Source: Geomobilimonas luticola (GTDB lineage Bacteria; Desulfobacterota; Desulfuromonadia; Geobacterales; Geobacteraceae). From it: a stretch of DNA of 64,000 bases. A model generated the notes under the pieces. That model was given only the letters and a program-made list of their open reading frames with translations, did not search any database and had not been told where the DNA came from. Position 1 is the stretch's first letter, and each line of letters opens with the position of its first letter. The translations under genes were made by a program, and so were the position numbers. Positions 41,322 to 49,442 of the stretch are shown here, in pieces. The stretch spans positions 62,001 to 126,000 of the forward strand of contig NZ_JAHCVK010000002.1 of assembly GCF_018476905.1 (NCBI RefSeq), given 5' to 3'.

Positions 41322-42518
41322 ATGATACGAGAACAGCGCGGTTTTTCTCTGGTCGAACTGATTATCGTCATGGGTATCTTCATGATCATCATCATGGTCA
41401 CGACCCAATCCTTCGAGACCATCGTTACCCAGGCAAGTCAGCAGGGGAAATCTGCCCAGACCCAGATCGAAGGAATTGTCGGCCTGGAGGTGTTGCGGGC
41501 TGATCTTGAGCAGGCGGGCTTCGGCCTCCCCTGGTTGTTTTCGTCCGCCCTGACGGGCACCGCCTACACCGAAGTGAATGTCGGTACCAATGAACCCGTT
41601 GCGTTTCCTTCGACCATCGCGAGTGCCGAGTTTTTCAACGATACTTCGCCCATATCCCCCCCCCGGGCAATTCTGAACGGCTCGACTATGTTCAACTACG
41701 ACACATCAATAAATAAAGGATCACAGTATCTGGTTCTCAAATCCTCCGTTGCCGGCATAGACCCGGTTGCCAAGAAATGGACTTCGGTGGCCTATACCGA
41801 AGCAGGTCCGGCTACGACCACGTGGGGCCAGGCTGACCGGGACCTGGGTGACAACGACCGGATAATCGTCATCAAGACCACCTTCGCGAATAACCTGCCG
41901 AAGCAGCAGCTCATGGTGAAAGGCGGGCAGTTTTCCACTATATTCAGTGAATACAGCAGCATGTCCACCCCCCACACTCCGGGTGATATCTTCCATATCT
42001 ACGGTGTCGACAAGCCCGACGGTGCTGCGCTCAGGATGCCCTTCAACCGGGCGGACTACTACATCAAGAGGCCGGCAACCATGCCCGCGACCTGTGCCCC
42101 CAACACGGGGATACTCTACAAGGCGGTGGCCAATCATGCTGACGGTTCACTTACTCCCGAACTCCCCCTGCTGGACTGCGTCGCCGACATGCAGGTCGTC
42201 TATGGACTCGATGCCGCCGGCAACGGGTTCATAGGTGACCACGTGGACGAACCTCCTGCCAAACTGGCACAACACGCGGACCAGGCGGAAACCATACGGA
42301 GCATCGTGAAGGAAGTGCGGGTCTATATCCTGGCCCAGGAGGGGAAGAGGGATAGGACCTATAATTTCCCCAGCAGCACCATAAGGGTTGGTGAAAGTTT
42401 CGGTGGGAACACGCGGGGACGTGATTTCGACCTTGAGGCCATAATCGGAGCCGACTATAAGCATTACCGCTGGAAGGTTTATACGATTGTGGTGCGACCC
42501 AAAAATCTGATTCAATAA
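41322..42518 (+). CDS. pilW: PilW-like minor pilin
   Basis: A 398-residue prepilin with leader MIREQRG and mature start FSLVELIIVMGIFMIIIMVTTQS; the length and LEVLRADLEQAGFGLP segment fit PilW/GspJ-type proteins. I chose ATG 41322 at the leader; an in-frame ATG at 41214 would add 36 residues overlapping pilV. GAGG lies about 11 nt upstream. It is followed 16 bp later by the PilX-like gene. Confidence 0.88.
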   Translation: MIREQRGFSLVELIIVMGIFMIIIMVTTQSFETIVTQASQQGKSAQTQIEGIVGLEVLRADLEQAGFGLPWLFSSALTGTAYTEVNVGTNEPVAFPSTIASAEFFNDTSPISPPRAILNGSTMFNYDTSINKGSQYLVLKSSVAGIDPVAKKWTSVAYTEAGPATTTWGQADRDLGDNDRIIVIKTTFANNLPKQQLMVKGGQFSTIFSEYSSMSTPHTPGDIFHIYGVDKPDGAALRMPFNRADYYIKRPATMPATCAPNTGILYKAVANHADGSLTPELPLLDCVADMQVVYGLDAAGNGFIGDHVDEPPAKLAQHADQAETIRSIVKEVRVYILAQEGKRDRTYNFPSSTIRVGESFGGNTRGRDFDLEAIIGADYKHYRWKVYTIVVRPKNLIQ

Positions 42519-42534
42519 CCGGTGGGTGGATATT

Positions 42535-43146
42535 ATGCGATACGTTCGAAATGAAAACGGAATAGCACTTTTGACGGCCCTGATGTTCACCCTCATCGCC
42601 CTGGGGATCATCATGGCGCTGCTGCAGATGGTTCTCATGGGGACCAAGATGTCCGCCAGCCAGAAAGTCTACCGCAACTCCCTGGAGGCCTCCTACGGTG
42701 GGGTCGACCTGGTTGCCAAGGAAATCATCCCCAAGCTTTTCGGCCGTTATTCCTCGGGGAGTGATTCCCTTATGTCCACGTTTGGCGGGTCGTCCAAAAT
42801 CAGCCTGGAGTTGGGACCCTCCTTGCAGGACAAGCTTGAGAAGGATAGAAGAACCGGTTGGCCTTCAACTGCAAGCACGACTCCCGATGCCAAAGTTTCA
42901 CCGGACATAACTTTCAGGCTTTCGGGTACTAACGGCAACTTCAAAGTGTATAACAAAATAGTCGATACGGTAACGGGCAATTCTGACACCAGTGGCAGGG
43001 ATCTGGATCCCGGTATCGGCGTGGCGGGATCTGGGTCGGGGATTGCGCCGAAACACAGTCCCCATCTCATCACCATAGAGGTGCAGGGAGAACGGGAAAC
43101 CAATCCCAAAGAAAAGGCGATGCTGTCGGTGCTTTATGCATACTGA
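42535..43146 (+). CDS. pilX: PilX-like minor pilin
   Basis: A 203-residue protein with leader MRYVRNENG and mature start IALLTALMFTLIALGIIMALL. The Glu at mature position 5 is absent (Thr instead), as is usual for PilX/GspK tip pseudopilins. GGTGGGTGG precedes the ATG; a GTG 9 bp earlier is possible. It is the last gene of the dsbC-pilY1-minor pilin transcript. No clear terminator follows, only a 550-bp AT-rich regulatory region. Confidence 0.85.
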   Translation: MRYVRNENGIALLTALMFTLIALGIIMALLQMVLMGTKMSASQKVYRNSLEASYGGVDLVAKEIIPKLFGRYSSGSDSLMSTFGGSSKISLELGPSLQDKLEKDRRTGWPSTASTTPDAKVSPDITFRLSGTNGNFKVYNKIVDTVTGNSDTSGRDLDPGIGVAGSGSGIAPKHSPHLITIEVQGERETNPKEKAMLSVLYAY

Positions 43147-43334
43147 AACGAAACCGCGTACGGGATTGTTTGATTTTCGTGCGTAGGTTGGATGTGAAGG
43201 AGTCGATAGTACGTTATTTTACGTGGTTAAATGGCAGGGGCTTACGGAAAAATACGCATGTTCTCAACGGCATTGTCTGTGTTATTTAGAGCTAACTTGC
43301 TAAAAATTAAGACTAAATATGTATTTGTGATAAA

Positions 43335-43350
43335 TGGAATTTAAATTGCA
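43335..43350 (+). promoter_or_regulatory. Sigma-54-like -24/-12 promoter upstream of the riboswitch
   Basis: TGGAATTTAAATTGCA has GG (43336-43337), ten bases, then GC (43348-43349), with the TTGCA of the consensus. The predicted start is near 43361, about 70 nt before the aptamer. Confidence 0.55.
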
Positions 43351-43395
43351 TAGTAATTATTGTCTTTGGCCATATTCCGCTATTTGATAACCAGT

Positions 43396-43426
43396 CTATG
43401 CTGTAAGTCTTGGCTGAACAGCATAG
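43396..43426 (+). promoter_or_regulatory. Perfect hairpin just upstream of the riboswitch
   Basis: CTATGCTGT (43396-43404) and ACAGCATAG (43418-43426) form a perfect 9-bp stem with a 13-nt loop, ending 7 nt before aptamer stem P1. It could insulate the folding of the aptamer or be a DNA-binding site. Confidence 0.5.
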
Positions 43427-43433
43427 AAAAGAT

Positions 43434-43544
43434 GGTAACGATAATACTAAACCATCCGTGAGGATGGGGCGGAAAGCCTATTGGGTCTCATTTGAGACAG
43501 CCGGGTTGCCGAAATATCATATGATATTCTGCAACCCTTTTTTT
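43434..43544 (+). promoter_or_regulatory. GEMM-I cyclic-dinucleotide riboswitch (Ib-like) with terminator platform
   Basis: P1 is GGTAAC (43434-43439) with GTTGCC (43505-43510). P2 is CCATCC (43452-43457) with GGATGG (43462-43467), closed by a GTGA (GNRA) loop. The conserved GGAAAGCC is at 43471-43478, and P3 has GTCTC/GAGAC (43485-43497). Aligned to the Vibrio Vc2 aptamer, position 20 is A (43446) and the 21-46 pair is C-G (43447 with 43472) instead of G-C. A at position 20 marks the GEMM-Ib type reported in Geobacter to sense 3',3'-cGAMP. The 3' strand of P1 is also the 5' strand of the terminator, so ligand binding should permit transcription of the HTH-pilMNOPQ genes. Confidence 0.88.
43503..43544 (+). 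terminator. Riboswitch-controlled intrinsic terminator
   Basis: GGGTTGC (43503-43509) pairs with GCAACCC (43531-43537), with an inner perfect palindrome AATATCAT/ATGATATT (43513-43528) extending the stem, then seven T (43538-43544). The 5' strand overlaps the 3' strand of aptamer P1 (43505-43510), making the two folds mutually exclusive. Confidence 0.88.
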
Positions 43545-43636
43545 ATCATATTTTTCAGATCAATGATGAAAAAATGCCATATAATAAGCATGTTAGAAGT
43601 GGGTAGATATAATTTAATATAATTATAATAAATTTC

Positions 43637-43664
43637 TTGACATTTCTATTGTTTATTGTAAATT
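43637..43664 (+). promoter_or_regulatory. Sigma-70-like promoter downstream of the riboswitch terminator
   Basis: A perfect TTGACA (43637-43642), 16-bp spacer, then TAAATT (43659-43664). The start would be about 25 bp before the HTH gene, so transcripts from here would bypass the riboswitch. Confidence 0.5.
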
Positions 43665-43696
43665 CCATGTAAAATTACTAAAGTGGGTATGCCTGC

Positions 43697-43897
43697 ATGA
43701 AAAACAAAAACAATGTCAAGAAGCTGCGCGAGCGTAAAATGATAAGCAAGGCCGAGTTGGCTCGACTTGCCGGCGTTTCTCCGGTTACCATTGACAGGAT
43801 AGAGGGCGGCATGCCCTGTCGTATGGAAACGAAGCGGAAGATAATTCTCGCCCTGGGCTATTCGCTGACTGAAAAAGATAAGGTGTTTCAGGACTAA
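43697..43897 (+). CDS. Small XRE-family helix-turn-helix protein
   Basis: A 66-residue, basic, single-domain protein. The helix-turn-helix is clear in ISKAELARLAGVSPVTIDRIEGG (about 17-39), followed by MPCRMETKRKIILALGYSL, a Cro/C1-like arrangement. It is probably a sequence-specific DNA-binding protein; the target is unknown. It lies between the riboswitch region and pilM (19 bp gap), in the same transcript, so it could act on the pilus promoters. Only a weak purine-rich stretch, AAAGTGGG, precedes the ATG. Confidence 0.82.
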   Translation: MKNKNNVKKLRERKMISKAELARLAGVSPVTIDRIEGGMPCRMETKRKIILALGYSLTEKDKVFQD

Positions 43898-43916
43898 TTT
43901 CTACAGGAAGCCAATC

Positions 43917-44972
43917 ATGCTATTCTCCAAAAAGAAAGACATAGTCGGCATTGACATCGGGTCGAGTTCCGTCAAGCTCGTTCAGCTGAAAGAGCTTAAG
44001 GGTGGGTATGTACTGCAGAATGCGGGAATCGTCCCCCTCCCTCCCGAAGCTATTGTCGATAATACGCTGATGGACAGTTCTTCCATCGTAGAGGCGGTGA
44101 AAAACCTTCTCGCCGGTCTTAATATCGGCAAGGGGGTTGAAGCTGCCTGCTCCGTTTCCGGTAACTCGGTCATCATCCGCAAGATTTCACTCCCGGCAAT
44201 GCCTCCGGAGGAACTGGAAGACCAGATCCACTGGGAAGCCGAACAGTACATCCCCTTCGACATCAATGACGTAAATATCGATTTCCAACTCCTTCCTCCC
44301 GATGAACACGATCCGACGAGAATGAACGTGCTGCTGGTGGCCAGCAAGAAGGATATAATCAACGACTACCAGACAGTCTTCAACGAAACCGGTATCAAAC
44401 TGGCCGTGGTCGACGTAGATTCGTTCGCAATCCAGAATGCCTTCGAGATCAACTATGATCTGGATGGGGAAGATGTCGTCGCCCTGATAAATATCGGGGC
44501 AAGCATCATGAATCTCAATGTCGTCAAGGATGGTATCTCGCTGTTCACGAGGGATGTGCAGATGGGGGGAAACCTCTATACGGAAGAAATCCAGAAACAG
44601 TTCAGCGTGAGCGGTGAAGATGCCGAGCGATTCAAAGTGACCGGCGAGTGCCCCGACAGGGAGCGTCTCCAGAACATTATCAATCGTGTTAACGAAACTC
44701 TTGGGCTGGAAATTCGTCGTTCGCTGGATTTTTACAATACGACTGCCGGTGAGGGAAAAATAACCAAGGTATATCTCAGCGGCGGCGGTGCAAAGACGGC
44801 AATGCTCTCGGAGGCTGTCGGCCAGCGCCTGGGATTGCCGGTGGAGACCATGAATCCTTTTGCCAAGGTAAAATATGCGGACAAGGATTTTGATGCCGAC
44901 TACCTTCACGAGATCGGACCTCTTGTAACCGTTGCTCTGGGGCTGGCAACAAGGAGGGTTGGCGACAAATGA
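43917..44972 (+). CDS. pilM: Type IV pilus assembly protein PilM
   Basis: A 351-residue cytoplasmic actin/FtsA-like ATPase. The phosphate-1 motif is GIDIGSSSVKLVQL (near 10-23), with the later VYLSGGGAKTAMLSEAVG nucleotide-binding loop. PilM binds the N-terminal tail of PilN at the inner membrane and links the cytosolic motor to the PilNO frame. ACAGGAAG precedes the ATG. The stop overlaps the pilN start by 4 bp. Confidence 0.96.
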   Translation: MLFSKKKDIVGIDIGSSSVKLVQLKELKGGYVLQNAGIVPLPPEAIVDNTLMDSSSIVEAVKNLLAGLNIGKGVEAACSVSGNSVIIRKISLPAMPPEELEDQIHWEAEQYIPFDINDVNIDFQLLPPDEHDPTRMNVLLVASKKDIINDYQTVFNETGIKLAVVDVDSFAIQNAFEINYDLDGEDVVALINIGASIMNLNVVKDGISLFTRDVQMGGNLYTEEIQKQFSVSGEDAERFKVTGECPDRERLQNIINRVNETLGLEIRRSLDFYNTTAGEGKITKVYLSGGGAKTAMLSEAVGQRLGLPVETMNPFAKVKYADKDFDADYLHEIGPLVTVALGLATRRVGDK

Positions 44973-45556
44973 CGAGAATCAATCTATTGCCCGTCAGGGC
45001 TGCAAAAAAGAAGGAAACTGCAAAGCAGCAGATAACCATACTGATTGCTGCCGTAGTTGCGGTGCTTGTTGCCGGGTTGGCTTTTTACTCGGTGACGCTG
45101 GCGAAAGTCAGCGGTACGAAAGCTGAGATCAAGCGCTCTGAGGCAGAACTGCAGCAACTTAAGACCAAAATTGGGGAAATCGACAATATCAAGAAACTCC
45201 AGGCAGAGGTAAAGAAAAAGCTTGACGTACTCAACATGCTGCGCAAGGAAAAAAGCGGCCCTGGGGTCAGGCTGGCAAAGTTGAGCGACATAACCCCGGA
45301 TAAGATGTGGTTGACCAACTACGCGGAAAATGCTGCCAAGGTCACAATTTCCGGCCTTGCCTACAGCGAAGATATCATTGCAACCTTTCTCAGGAACCTG
45401 CAGGAGTCTGAGCTGTTCACCGATGTGGAACTGCTCGTTTCGGAGCAGAAGGAAGAGAGTGGCGTCAAGTTGAAAAAGTTCGATGTGACATGCAATATAA
45501 AAGCACTTAAGAAGGAAGAGCCGCCGCCAGCTCAGCAGAAACAGCAGAAAAAATAG
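44969..45556 (+). CDS. pilN: Type IV pilus inner-membrane protein PilN
   Basis: A 195-residue bitopic protein. The N-terminal MTRINLLP is the conserved PilM-binding peptide; one membrane helix covers about 24-44; a coiled coil (~50-95) and a ferredoxin-like periplasmic domain follow. The C-terminal tail is Lys/Pro/Gln-rich. It forms the alignment subcomplex with PilO and PilP. A 70-bp gap without a recognisable signal separates it from pilO. Confidence 0.94.
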   Translation: MTRINLLPVRAAKKKETAKQQITILIAAVVAVLVAGLAFYSVTLAKVSGTKAEIKRSEAELQQLKTKIGEIDNIKKLQAEVKKKLDVLNMLRKEKSGPGVRLAKLSDITPDKMWLTNYAENAAKVTISGLAYSEDIIATFLRNLQESELFTDVELLVSEQKEESGVKLKKFDVTCNIKALKKEEPPPAQQKQQKK

Positions 45557-45626
45557 GCGGTTTGAAGATTGATTGGTTGTCAGTATCAGCCTGTATCCTT
45601 ATGTCTAAATCGGTCGAGGACATTCC

Positions 45627-46229
45627 ATGGACCCACGTGTAGAAAAATTACTGAAGCTCCCCAATAAACAGAAAGCCGCCATCCTCGGGCTTATCGTCGT
45701 ACTGATCGGTGCTGGTTTGTTTTTTGGGTTGATACAACCGAAACTCAAACAGTTGAAGGTTCTTCAAGGGCAGCTGGACGGACTGCACACCCAGGTGACG
45801 GAAAGCCGGAAAATAGCAAACAACCTCCCGCGTTTCAAAGCCGAATATGCTCAACTGAACAAGGAACTGGAAAACGCGTTGACCGAACTGCCGAACCAGA
45901 AGGAAATCCCAACACTTCTTACCAGTATTACCAGTGCAGGCAAAGGAGCAGGTCTTGACTTCCTCATTTTCAGGCCAAAACCGGAAGAGCCTAAGGATTT
46001 CTATTCTGTTGTTCCCGTTGATATATCGGTATCAGGTTCCTACGCCAGTGTTGGTAATTTTTTTGTGGCGGTCGGCAACCTCCCTCGGATAGTCAACATC
46101 AATAACGTTGCGTTTACGAACCCGAAAAACATAGGTGGTAAAACGGTTTATACCATCAACTGTCTTGCTACAACATTCCGTTTTCTGGACAAGAAAGAGA
46201 TTAAGGATGATAAAAAGGGCAAGAAATAA
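45627..46229 (+). CDS. pilO: Type IV pilus inner-membrane protein PilO
   Basis: A 200-residue bitopic protein: a short cytosolic N-terminus, a membrane helix at about 17-38 (AAILGLIVVLIGAGLFFG), a coiled coil, then the PilO periplasmic domain with SGSYASVGNFFVAVGNLPRIVNI. It pairs with PilN. It overlaps pilP by 23 bp. Confidence 0.94.
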   Translation: MDPRVEKLLKLPNKQKAAILGLIVVLIGAGLFFGLIQPKLKQLKVLQGQLDGLHTQVTESRKIANNLPRFKAEYAQLNKELENALTELPNQKEIPTLLTSITSAGKGAGLDFLIFRPKPEEPKDFYSVVPVDISVSGSYASVGNFFVAVGNLPRIVNINNVAFTNPKNIGGKTVYTINCLATTFRFLDKKEIKDDKKGKK

Positions 46230-46758
46230 ACAAGTTATTATACTGTTTTTGGTTCTGTCCCTGGCGGTGTCCGGCTGCAAGAAGAAAGCCGAGACACCAC
46301 AGCCACAGGCTAAACCTCAGGCACCTGTAACGCAAGTGCAGAAGCCGGTGCAAAAGCAGCTTTCTTCCGCGCAAGTGGGGGGGGGGAACGCTCCAGCACT
46401 GAATTTCAGCCTCAAAAAAGATCCCTTCAAGCCGTTAATCGCCAAAGCGGAGCCTTCTGCAGGAAAAAACGCGGCACCGGTGATTTCCAAAAACACCAAT
46501 ATGCTGCCGATACAATCATTTGATGCAAGCAAGTTCAAGGTGTCGGGCATCGTTGCCGGGCTCAAGGAGAACAAAGCTCTCATCATTGATCCGGCTGGCA
46601 AAGGATATGTCGTAAAGCAGGGTATGTTGATCGGGAACAATAATGGCAGGATCACGAAAATAAGTAACAATGCCATTGAAATTGCCGAGCAGTATCGCGA
46701 CGAAAGCGGCCATACGAAAAAAAGGGTTATCAAGCTTACTCTGTCCCCAAAACGGTAA
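46207..46758 (+). CDS. pilP: Type IV pilus lipoprotein PilP
   Basis: A 183-residue lipoprotein with lipobox LAVSGC (about residues 18-23), a Pro/Gln-rich flexible stretch, the KKDPFKPL segment typical of PilP, and a small beta domain (GIVAGLKENKALIIDPAGKGYVVKQG) that contacts the N0 domain of PilQ. It joins the PilNO complex to the secretin. I chose ATG 46207 at the signal peptide; the ATG at 46135 lies within pilO. Confidence 0.93.
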   Translation: MIKRARNKQVIILFLVLSLAVSGCKKKAETPQPQAKPQAPVTQVQKPVQKQLSSAQVGGGNAPALNFSLKKDPFKPLIAKAEPSAGKNAAPVISKNTNMLPIQSFDASKFKVSGIVAGLKENKALIIDPAGKGYVVKQGMLIGNNNGRITKISNNAIEIAEQYRDESGHTKKRVIKLTLSPKR

Positions 46759-46770
46759 GGAGAGTTCCAG

Positions 46771-49416
46771 ATGAGAATGAATTCAGCCCGGGTTTGCCTT
46801 AATAAAATAGTCATTGTGATGATGCTGGCGCTCGGCGCAGGTTGCGCACAGCAGAGGGTTAATCTGGCGGATGAAAAATTGTCCGATGCTGCACAGCCCC
46901 TGACTATCCAGACCGTCAGCGTGGCGCCAGATGGGTCACAGGTGGATATCTCCGTTTCACAACCGGGCACGTTTACATTCTACAAGACAACAGACCCGGC
47001 GAAAGCGGTCGTTGACCTTGCTGACACGGAACCGGGCAATTTCAAATCCCTGGATGTCAACTCCGGAGTCATTCAGCGGATAGACGCCACGAAGCACGTG
47101 TTCAGTGGCGGTTATCTTACCCGTGTGGAAATAAGCCTTGCCAAGGATGTGGAGTTCACTGTCGGGGTTGATCCTGTTGACAAAAACAAGCTGGTCGTAA
47201 AATTTCCTGTTCACACCCAGGAGACTGCTGCTGTCCCACAGCTTGAGAAACCGGTCGCTCCTGCACCGGAATCTGCGCCCCAGCAACCTCAAGCGACTGC
47301 AGCGCAACCTGCTGTCCCGTCACCTGCCACAGTCGTACCGGTACAGCCCGCAGTCAATAGTCTCCAACCGAGGACCGTAACTGCCGTTAATGTGGTGCGA
47401 AATGGAATCGAGATCGACGTTGCGGGAGGGGTTGACACCTTCAACGCCTTCAAGATGACGAAACCGGACCGCATTGTCGTTGATGTTTTCGGTGCAAAAA
47501 CTAGTATTGCCAATAACATGGTGGCGATTAATGCTTTTGGTGTCGGAAAAGCGCGAATCGGCCTTAGTGCTGAAAAAGTGCGCGTTGTTTTCGACGCGGT
47601 CAGCGGTACGCTTGCTCCCTACGAAGTGACCAAGACAGACCGTGGCCTCAAGGTAGCGATTGGTGAAACCGCCAACGCAGCTGTCTACACGGGAGGAACG
47701 ACGGAAGTTTCGGCGCCTGCCGGTAAAAAGGAATCTGCCGGATCCATGCACGATAATGGCCCTGCTTCCGTGGAAGCGATCGATTTTAACGTTCAGGATG
47801 GCATATCAAGGATCACGATCAAGGTTTCGGGTGCCTGCACGGCAGGCAAACCGGTGAAATCGCCGAAGGGATTGAGCCTTTCCATCGCCGGATGCCAGAT
47901 TCCCCGTAATCTGCAGAGGACACTCGATACCAGTTCATTTGTAAGTACGGTTCTGAAAATTACACCGTACCAGGCAAAGGTCAAGAGTGGCTATGACACC
48001 AGACTGATGGTCAAACTGCGTGCCGACGCATCTTCCGAAGTCAGGCAGGCCGGCAATGTTATCACCTGGGATATCAAGAACGAAGGGATCAGCGAAGCGA
48101 CCCTGATCTCCGAGGTCGCCAAATCGCAGCCACCTGTTCTGTCGTCTGCGACAGCGGAACCGGTGACCATAACCGAAAAATCCTTACATAAATCGGGCAG
48201 CGATAAAAAAGTGTACAACGGCCGCAGGGTTACCCTTGAATTTTCTGACGCCGATGTCAGGAAGATATTCCAGCTCATCGCGGAAGTCAGCAACCTTAAC
48301 TTCCTCATTGCCGACGATGTCACGGGAACAATCAGTATCAAACTGGTGAACGTCCCCTGGGATCATGCCCTTGATGTAATACTCGAAACCAAAGGCCTGG
48401 AGATGAAGCGGGACGGCAATATTGTCCAGATCAAGCCGAAGGGTAAGTTCAAGACGCAGGAACAGGAAGATGCCGAGCTCAAAAAAGAACGCGAGCGGCG
48501 GATGGAGCTACAGACAGTTGTTTTCGATATCAACTATTCCACGGTTGAAGACGTCGCGACGCAGTTAAAATCAGTCGCTACCCAGCGTGACGGTGTCAGC
48601 ATTTCAGCCGATAAACGCACCAATAGGGTGATAGTGACGGACATTGCTCCCGCCATCGAGAGGATGAGGTTCCTGCTGAAAAATCTCGACATACCTGAAA
48701 AACAGGTCATGATCGAAGCCCGGATTGTGGAGGCCTCCAGTTCGTTTACCCGCGATCTCGGTGTCCAGTGGGGTATACATTACAAGGACGGCTCTGCATC
48801 AGTACTTGGTATCAATCAGCTCGACACCGGTTTTGGTGGCGTGGTGACACCTCCCCCCAGTTCCGGTTTTCCGGCGGCGGACAGCCCGGGTGGCGCGATC
48901 GGCATGTCATTCGGTAAACTGACGAGCAACATTCAGATCGATATGCGCCTCTCTGCAGCGGCGGCAGCTGGGCTTATCAAGATAGTTTCGACGCCGAAGG
49001 TGGTTACCCTCAACAACAAGGCCGCAAAAATATCCCAGGGACAGTCGATCCCTTACCAGACAGTGTCCGCCGAGGGGACCAAGACGGAATTTGTAGAAGC
49101 TGCGCTTACGCTGGAAGTAACCCCGCACATAACTGCGGACGGCAGTGTCAGCATGAAGATCAAGGCATCCAATAACTCGGCTGGGGTAGGTTCACCGCCA
49201 CCGATCAACAAGAAGGAAGCTACGACCGAAATGCAGGTCAAAAACGGGGAAACCACGGTCATAGGTGGAATTTATGTGGATAGTGACACTTCCAATGATC
49301 AGGGTGTTCCCTACCTGAGCGACATACCGCTCATTGGGTGGCTCTTCAAGTCAAACACCACGACTAAAACCAAGACTGAACTGCTGATATTCATAACGCC
49401 TAAGATCGTGTCCTGA
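46771..49416 (+). CDS. pilQ: Type IV pilus secretin PilQ with a lipoprotein-type signal
   Basis: An 881-residue outer-membrane secretin. The signal ends in LALGAGC with the cysteine at residue 25, a lipobox. AMIN-type peptidoglycan-binding repeats lie in the first ~420 residues, separated by a Pro/Ala/Gln linker; the STN/N0-like region starts near 485 (VTLEFSDADVRKIFQLIAEVS in part); the secretin core occupies about 690-880, ending TKTELLIFITPKIVS. AAGGAGAG precedes the ATG. A lipidated secretin might reach the outer membrane without a separate pilotin. Confidence 0.95.
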   Translation: MRMNSARVCLNKIVIVMMLALGAGCAQQRVNLADEKLSDAAQPLTIQTVSVAPDGSQVDISVSQPGTFTFYKTTDPAKAVVDLADTEPGNFKSLDVNSGVIQRIDATKHVFSGGYLTRVEISLAKDVEFTVGVDPVDKNKLVVKFPVHTQETAAVPQLEKPVAPAPESAPQQPQATAAQPAVPSPATVVPVQPAVNSLQPRTVTAVNVVRNGIEIDVAGGVDTFNAFKMTKPDRIVVDVFGAKTSIANNMVAINAFGVGKARIGLSAEKVRVVFDAVSGTLAPYEVTKTDRGLKVAIGETANAAVYTGGTTEVSAPAGKKESAGSMHDNGPASVEAIDFNVQDGISRITIKVSGACTAGKPVKSPKGLSLSIAGCQIPRNLQRTLDTSSFVSTVLKITPYQAKVKSGYDTRLMVKLRADASSEVRQAGNVITWDIKNEGISEATLISEVAKSQPPVLSSATAEPVTITEKSLHKSGSDKKVYNGRRVTLEFSDADVRKIFQLIAEVSNLNFLIADDVTGTISIKLVNVPWDHALDVILETKGLEMKRDGNIVQIKPKGKFKTQEQEDAELKKERERRMELQTVVFDINYSTVEDVATQLKSVATQRDGVSISADKRTNRVIVTDIAPAIERMRFLLKNLDIPEKQVMIEARIVEASSSFTRDLGVQWGIHYKDGSASVLGINQLDTGFGGVVTPPPSSGFPAADSPGGAIGMSFGKLTSNIQIDMRLSAAAAAGLIKIVSTPKVVTLNNKAAKISQGQSIPYQTVSAEGTKTEFVEAALTLEVTPHITADGSVSMKIKASNNSAGVGSPPPINKKEATTEMQVKNGETTVIGGIYVDSDTSNDQGVPYLSDIPLIGWLFKSNTTTKTKTELLIFITPKIVS

Positions 49417-49442
49417 CATAGAACTTTCACTGGAGGGTAAAG

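Larger units (their letters stand above)
43147..43696 (+). other. 550-bp AT-rich regulatory region before the pilM operon
   Basis: No credible gene lies here. The region holds, in order, a sigma-54-like promoter (43335-43350), a 9-bp hairpin (43396-43426), a GEMM-I riboswitch (43434-43512), an overlapping intrinsic terminator (43503-43544) and a sigma-70-like promoter (43637-43664). It is far richer in A and T than the flanking genes. Confidence 0.85.

Noticed and set aside
43410-43622. Possible 70-residue protein in the region before pilM
   Set aside because: It lies on top of the riboswitch and its terminator, has no ribosome-binding site, and its codons are dictated by conserved RNA elements.
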